From assembly GCA_034096865.1 (NCBI GenBank), contig JAWQFJ010028319.1:1-64000 (forward strand): a stretch of 64,000 bases of DNA, given 5' to 3'. Shown here in pieces: positions 59,903 to 64,000 of this stretch. This DNA is from Theodoxus fluviatilis (taxonomy: Eukaryota > Mollusca > Gastropoda > Cycloneritida > Neritidae). A program made the translations under genes and the position numbers. A model generated the notes under the pieces. It saw only the letters and a list, made by a program, of their open reading frames with translations. It did not search any database and was not told the origin of the DNA. Position 1 is the first letter of the stretch. Every line of letters begins with the position of its first letter.

Positions 59903-62900
59903 CTGGAGTGGGGGTGGGGATATAGTAGGGGATACAGTAAAAACCAAGGAAATTTCTATTTTGTCAGTTCTTATGTAATCACATGGAGAACCACAGCAAT
60001 ACCTCAGTTTAATAACTTTAAAACATGAATGACTCCATCTTCAGTAAGTCATTGCACAAGTCTCCGTTTGACTGTTCATTCGCTGGACATCAAACAAGTT
60101 ATCAGAAAATGTAAGAAAAAAGGTAAACAATGTTTAATATTACTACTGTTTTCTAATTATGTATCTGTCTCCATAACTGAAATATCACAACTATCTCAAG
60201 CAAAACCACATTTTCATCAATGCTATAGAATGTGTATGGTAAAACTTTGACTAATACACTTCTAAGGGAATCAGTTGATACACTTCTTTAAACACAGGGA
60301 ACTAAAAAGGTTGACATCATTATTCAGTATCACCACGAAGTGGGGAATGATCTCACACTCATGACTGGTTTCAGGACAGTCTCACAAGCAGGTCAGTAAA
60401 CCAATGCCTTCTTGTCAACCCTCATGAGTCACTAATGCCCACGTACAGAACTCTAGTCTGCGCAGTTTCCATTCATGCTTTCTGTGTCACTTCTCCTGAG
60501 GCACAAATGTTCAAAACCACTGGAATAGAAGGGCTGACTGAATAAATCAGGGGAGAGCCCCCTGTCAGAATTCCCATAGTATGATTCAACACAGAAACTG
60601 TGGATGGGCTGCCCCTTCTTTCATTATGAAAACTTAAGAACTCTTGTTTTCTGACGTGACAGATTGAAAACCCTACTTCTGATGATTGACATCTGCTATG
60701 AATACAATAAAAGAACGGGTGAAAAACCTCTCTCTGAGTTTCAAGAAAATGGTTCAGAACAGAAAGAATCATCTTAGATAGAAGTTTGATATCTTAACTT
60801 TCACCCAGGAAATTTACTCAAGCACTATTCTTATCTCATGTAAAAACCCATACAAGATTCTTGGCCTAACCTATGGTGAAAGATGGCTGCATTGAATGAC
60901 ACACTGGGGGTGAGGGGAGCTGGGGGTTGAGGAGGAGCAGTGTGATGAGTGTGGTAGGGTGGAAGTGGGAAAAAGGTGACACATGTATGAAAAAGAGAGA
61001 TCCAGAGCCCATGTTCCTCTATCAGTTATATATATATATATATAAAGTATGTGTTAAGGATAATGTGATGTCCACCACTCTTCAAAATGCAGCTCACTGT
61101 AGAGCAGATTTCATTCAGTGAATTACACAAAATGTCAATATAATAATTAATATGAAAAACAGACTTTAAAAAAAGAAAACAGTTTTTTCTCTCTGCAATC
61201 TGAGTTGCTAGAAAATACAAGAGTATTATTTATTAGTACTAGTGAAACTTTTTCTGTCCCTGATGTATAAAATTCGAAGAATTTTGGTTGTAAACATTCA
61301 TCATTTGACATCTTCATTTGTTGAATGCATCAATAAGTTGTGTCATGACATATGTACGGTGCATTAGCAAACACCACACCAGTCATATTTAAAAAATAGC
61401 TTTTCCAACCTCATCCTTTCACATAACATTTTGTCTCTCCAAATAACGGGTGAGAGGCAACAAATCTGTTTTGCTACATTATCTTTTTTGGTCCATCATG
61501 GATCCAGCAAGTTTTGTGCCCATACAAGTGTTTCTCAGTCACATCCCAATGTTTCTGACACTCATTCTTTCATGCTTACCATGCCTTTTCTTACACTCCT
61601 CAAATATGACATGAAACTCAAAACACTGGAACAATTTCATGTCAGATATATCTGACCTTGAATGACAGTGGCTCATCAAAATGTTTCTGGGGGGTTTCCT
61701 TCACCCCAGGCAGAACAGTGACAAACACTCATTGTGGGGACCCCAAAAGAACTTATTCATATATATATATATCTGTTACCTCCTAGTAGTCCTACAGGGA
61801 ATTTTTCCCGTTTCCCTTTTTATGTCAGACTGCCTTCTTTTCCCTTTACCATAGATCTCCCATTGGATTGCTGCCAAGTAATCAGAGCATGAAGTGGGCA
61901 CATTCACAGTACTGACTTTGAGAATTTTTTTCTGAGCTAGGTAGCAAGAGCTTTTTACAAGCTCTCTCCACATTATTGGAAATTATTAAACATGTCCCCC
62001 TTGTTAATTCAGGCATGAAAAAAATACATAATTAGTGGTTTGCCATGATGCCCAAAACTCTTTATGAGCAGCATGGGCGCACCAGTCACTTATTTCATTT
62101 CATTGATTTTGTACACATAATTGCAAAGTCAAAGTGGTGGATCTCTGATCAAAAGAGATATAAGAGTACCTCATTCAGGCCCATTTATTCAAGGTAATCT
62201 TAAATCTTTGGAGATTTTTAACCTTGAAAATCGCACGTTATAAACATAAATACTAACCAGTAACCTTAGATAAACTAAATGCTACAGTTGGCAATTAACC
62301 CTATTAAGTTAAAAGCCAAGAAAATGTCCTCCAAGTATACAGTTATATTACTATAAATTGTATTTTCAATATTCCAAATAAAATATATGTATCTGTGACA
62401 TTTCCACTGTTCTAGGCGAGTGCTCTATATATGGCCAGAGCTGCTTGATGCCCCCTTCATCAACTGCAACCCATGGCTGCTGTGCTTGAACTCTTAAGAT
62501 CATGTACCGCCCATAGCCGCCCACCCCATGTGGCTGTTACTTGACATAAAAAAAAATACAAATTGCATATTATAACCCTTACAGGACTGGGCAATGAAAC
62601 TCATGAATGACTTACAGGACCTTAAGAGTTAAGGACCTACTTGGGCATCTAAGCCAGGGGCAGCCCAAGAGGCTACAGCCACAGGCAAACACCAGGACAA
62701 GATCAGATATATAAGACCCAAATGTGTTTGAAAACCATGTGCAAACCACCCAGAAAAAAAGTCCAACCCAATCCAGGTGCAGCAATAAACTGATCTGAAA
62801 TTCAACCCCAAGTACTGATAGGTATACACGTATATTATCTGACATGGGGTATCATTTGCTTCTCTGGACAATTTGACAACAATGCATAATTATGATGTAG

Positions 62901-63300
62901 GGTACTGAAAAGATAAACCATTACAGATGGAAATCAATGTGGATTATCATAAATTACAAGCTGGAGGTAAAATCTGACAAAATCCAGAATGGGTTCCCAA
63001 TTGCAATTCAACAAGAAACACTGACCAGTCAGCTACAAGTACAGGTATTAAAATGAGACTAGAAGCACAGTCAGTCCAGACAGATGTGTCGTTCATGTCA
63101 TCCTCTAGTTATCGGATATGACCACCATACTCTAGAGATGAACTGGGCAACTAAATTCTGTACTGATCAAGGTGTCAGATTACAGTTCTTCATAGTATGG
63201 CTTCAGCACTATTATACACACATGTTGATTAATCAGACATGAACTGGAAATAACATGCTCTACCCAAAACTCACCCCTCAAGGCTAGTCAGCACTCTGAA
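59070..63300. other. Unassigned sequence at the right of the window
   Basis: AT-rich, with a 35-base G homopolymer (59868-59902) and a TA run (61027-61044). An open plus frame at 59299-59526 (MLSLFQHFSV...) has no recognisable domain or splice support. The 5' end of the FGD-like gene may lie in or beyond this stretch. Confidence 0.5.
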
Positions 63301-63305
63301 AAGGG

Positions 63306-63463
63306 TCATTCAGAATTGTTTCTCTAGGAGTGAAAAGTTCAGTCATTCAGTATTGTTTTACTAGGAGTGAGCAGTTCAGTCATACAGTATTGTTTCACTA
63401 GGAGTGAGCAGTTCAGTCATTCAGTATTGTTTTGCTAGGAGTAGGAGTGAAAAGTTCAGTCAT
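63306..63463. repeat. 37-bp minisatellite, about 4 copies
   Basis: The unit CATTCAGTATTGTTTTAC plus TAGGAGTGAGCAGTTCAGT is repeated about four times with variants (AATTG, ATACAG, GTAGGAGTGAAAAG). Confidence 0.93.
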
Positions 63464-63983
63464 TCAGTTTGTGATAGTCTTCAAGAAGAAAAAAAATCGT
63501 ATTTGTACTTCCTTCAATTGGACCAGAGCAAACTACATAAATTTATGATTTCATGGAAGTCAATGCCTCTTCCTCCCCTAACTTCTCTTGAGTATCAAAT
63601 TTGGGAAATATGTCTCCAACTATTCATTTTTTCCCGAGGGTAAAAGGCAATGTTTACAATCTGTACTTGGAGTGTTCTGAAGGATCAAGATCGCAAAGCA
63701 TTCATAAAAGCTCCACCGTGAACTTGTGATACATGTGCATACATGCATTTATCCTTGAGTGTGTGCATGGTATTGATGTACTAGTGTGTGTATGAGTGTG
63801 TGCACATGTATATATGCCTGTCTGTACTGAGTGTACATTCGGAATGTGTCAAGAGAGAAAAAACAACTACTTAAGTTGGATTTTTCACTTTTTTAAAATA
63901 CTAAATTGATTTTCTTCTAAATTTGCACTAACATATTGAAAGTTCTTGCAAAATCGATTGATTTCGAGAGAGAGAGCTTGATG

Positions 63984-64000
63984 AATGGATGGATGGATGG
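63984..64000. repeat. (GGAT)n at window end
   Basis: GAATGGATGGATGGATGG runs off the window. At 10.6, 10.9 and 13.2 kb similar GGAT text borders hairpin-tailed repeats, so another copy may start here. Confidence 0.8.

Overview
The window is animal nuclear DNA. It holds split genes with GT-AG introns, very dense micro- and minisatellites and several transposon families. The repeat landscape, including an AGGTCA-rich element and LINE/SINE tails followed by ATCC or ATC repeats, suggests a lophotrochozoan, most likely a gastropod mollusc. The source is an inference; the sequence does not name the species.

Layout: (1) 1-6503 is a giant palindrome whose arms each carry a PIF/Harbinger DNA transposon. 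Each copy has a DDE transposase gene converging on an intron-containing MADF/Myb-like accessory gene, and the left copy runs off the window. (2) 6504-16970 contains simple repeats, a 5'-truncated RNase H-bearing LINE fragment, its hairpin-tailed relatives and a foldback element. The part nearest 16970 is probably 3' UTR of the next gene. (3) 16973-54731, minus strand, is one large gene that I reconstructed exon by exon. Twenty exons (5673 bp, 1890 codons plus stop) stay in phase throughout and encode a long proline/serine-rich N-terminal region followed by DH (RhoGEF), PH, FYVE and PH domains. This is an FGD-family Cdc42 exchange factor, closest by architecture to FGD6/FGD5. The true first exon was not found. 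(4) 54732-64000 is probably upstream intron or 5' flank: one doubtful exon at 56.7 kb and many simple repeats.

The most striking feature is the load of tandem DNA in the FGD introns. A 28-bp satellite of about 235 copies (6.6 kb) fills most of the last intron. A 53-bp array starts exactly at the only GC-type donor of the gene. A 91-bp array starts 8 bp from an acceptor, and a 45/49-bp array grew inside a SINE. A C-rich tract of about 350 bp (G-rich in the transcript) splits the two FYVE exons. On the transcribed strand both the 28-bp and 53-bp units repeat the string GGCAAGTAG, which is also the sequence at the real GC donor. The introns therefore hold some 250 donor-like sites.

The long plus-strand open frames over 17.3-23.9 kb, and the polyR/polyE/polyP/polyC-type frames elsewhere, are by-products of tandem repeats and are not annotated as genes.
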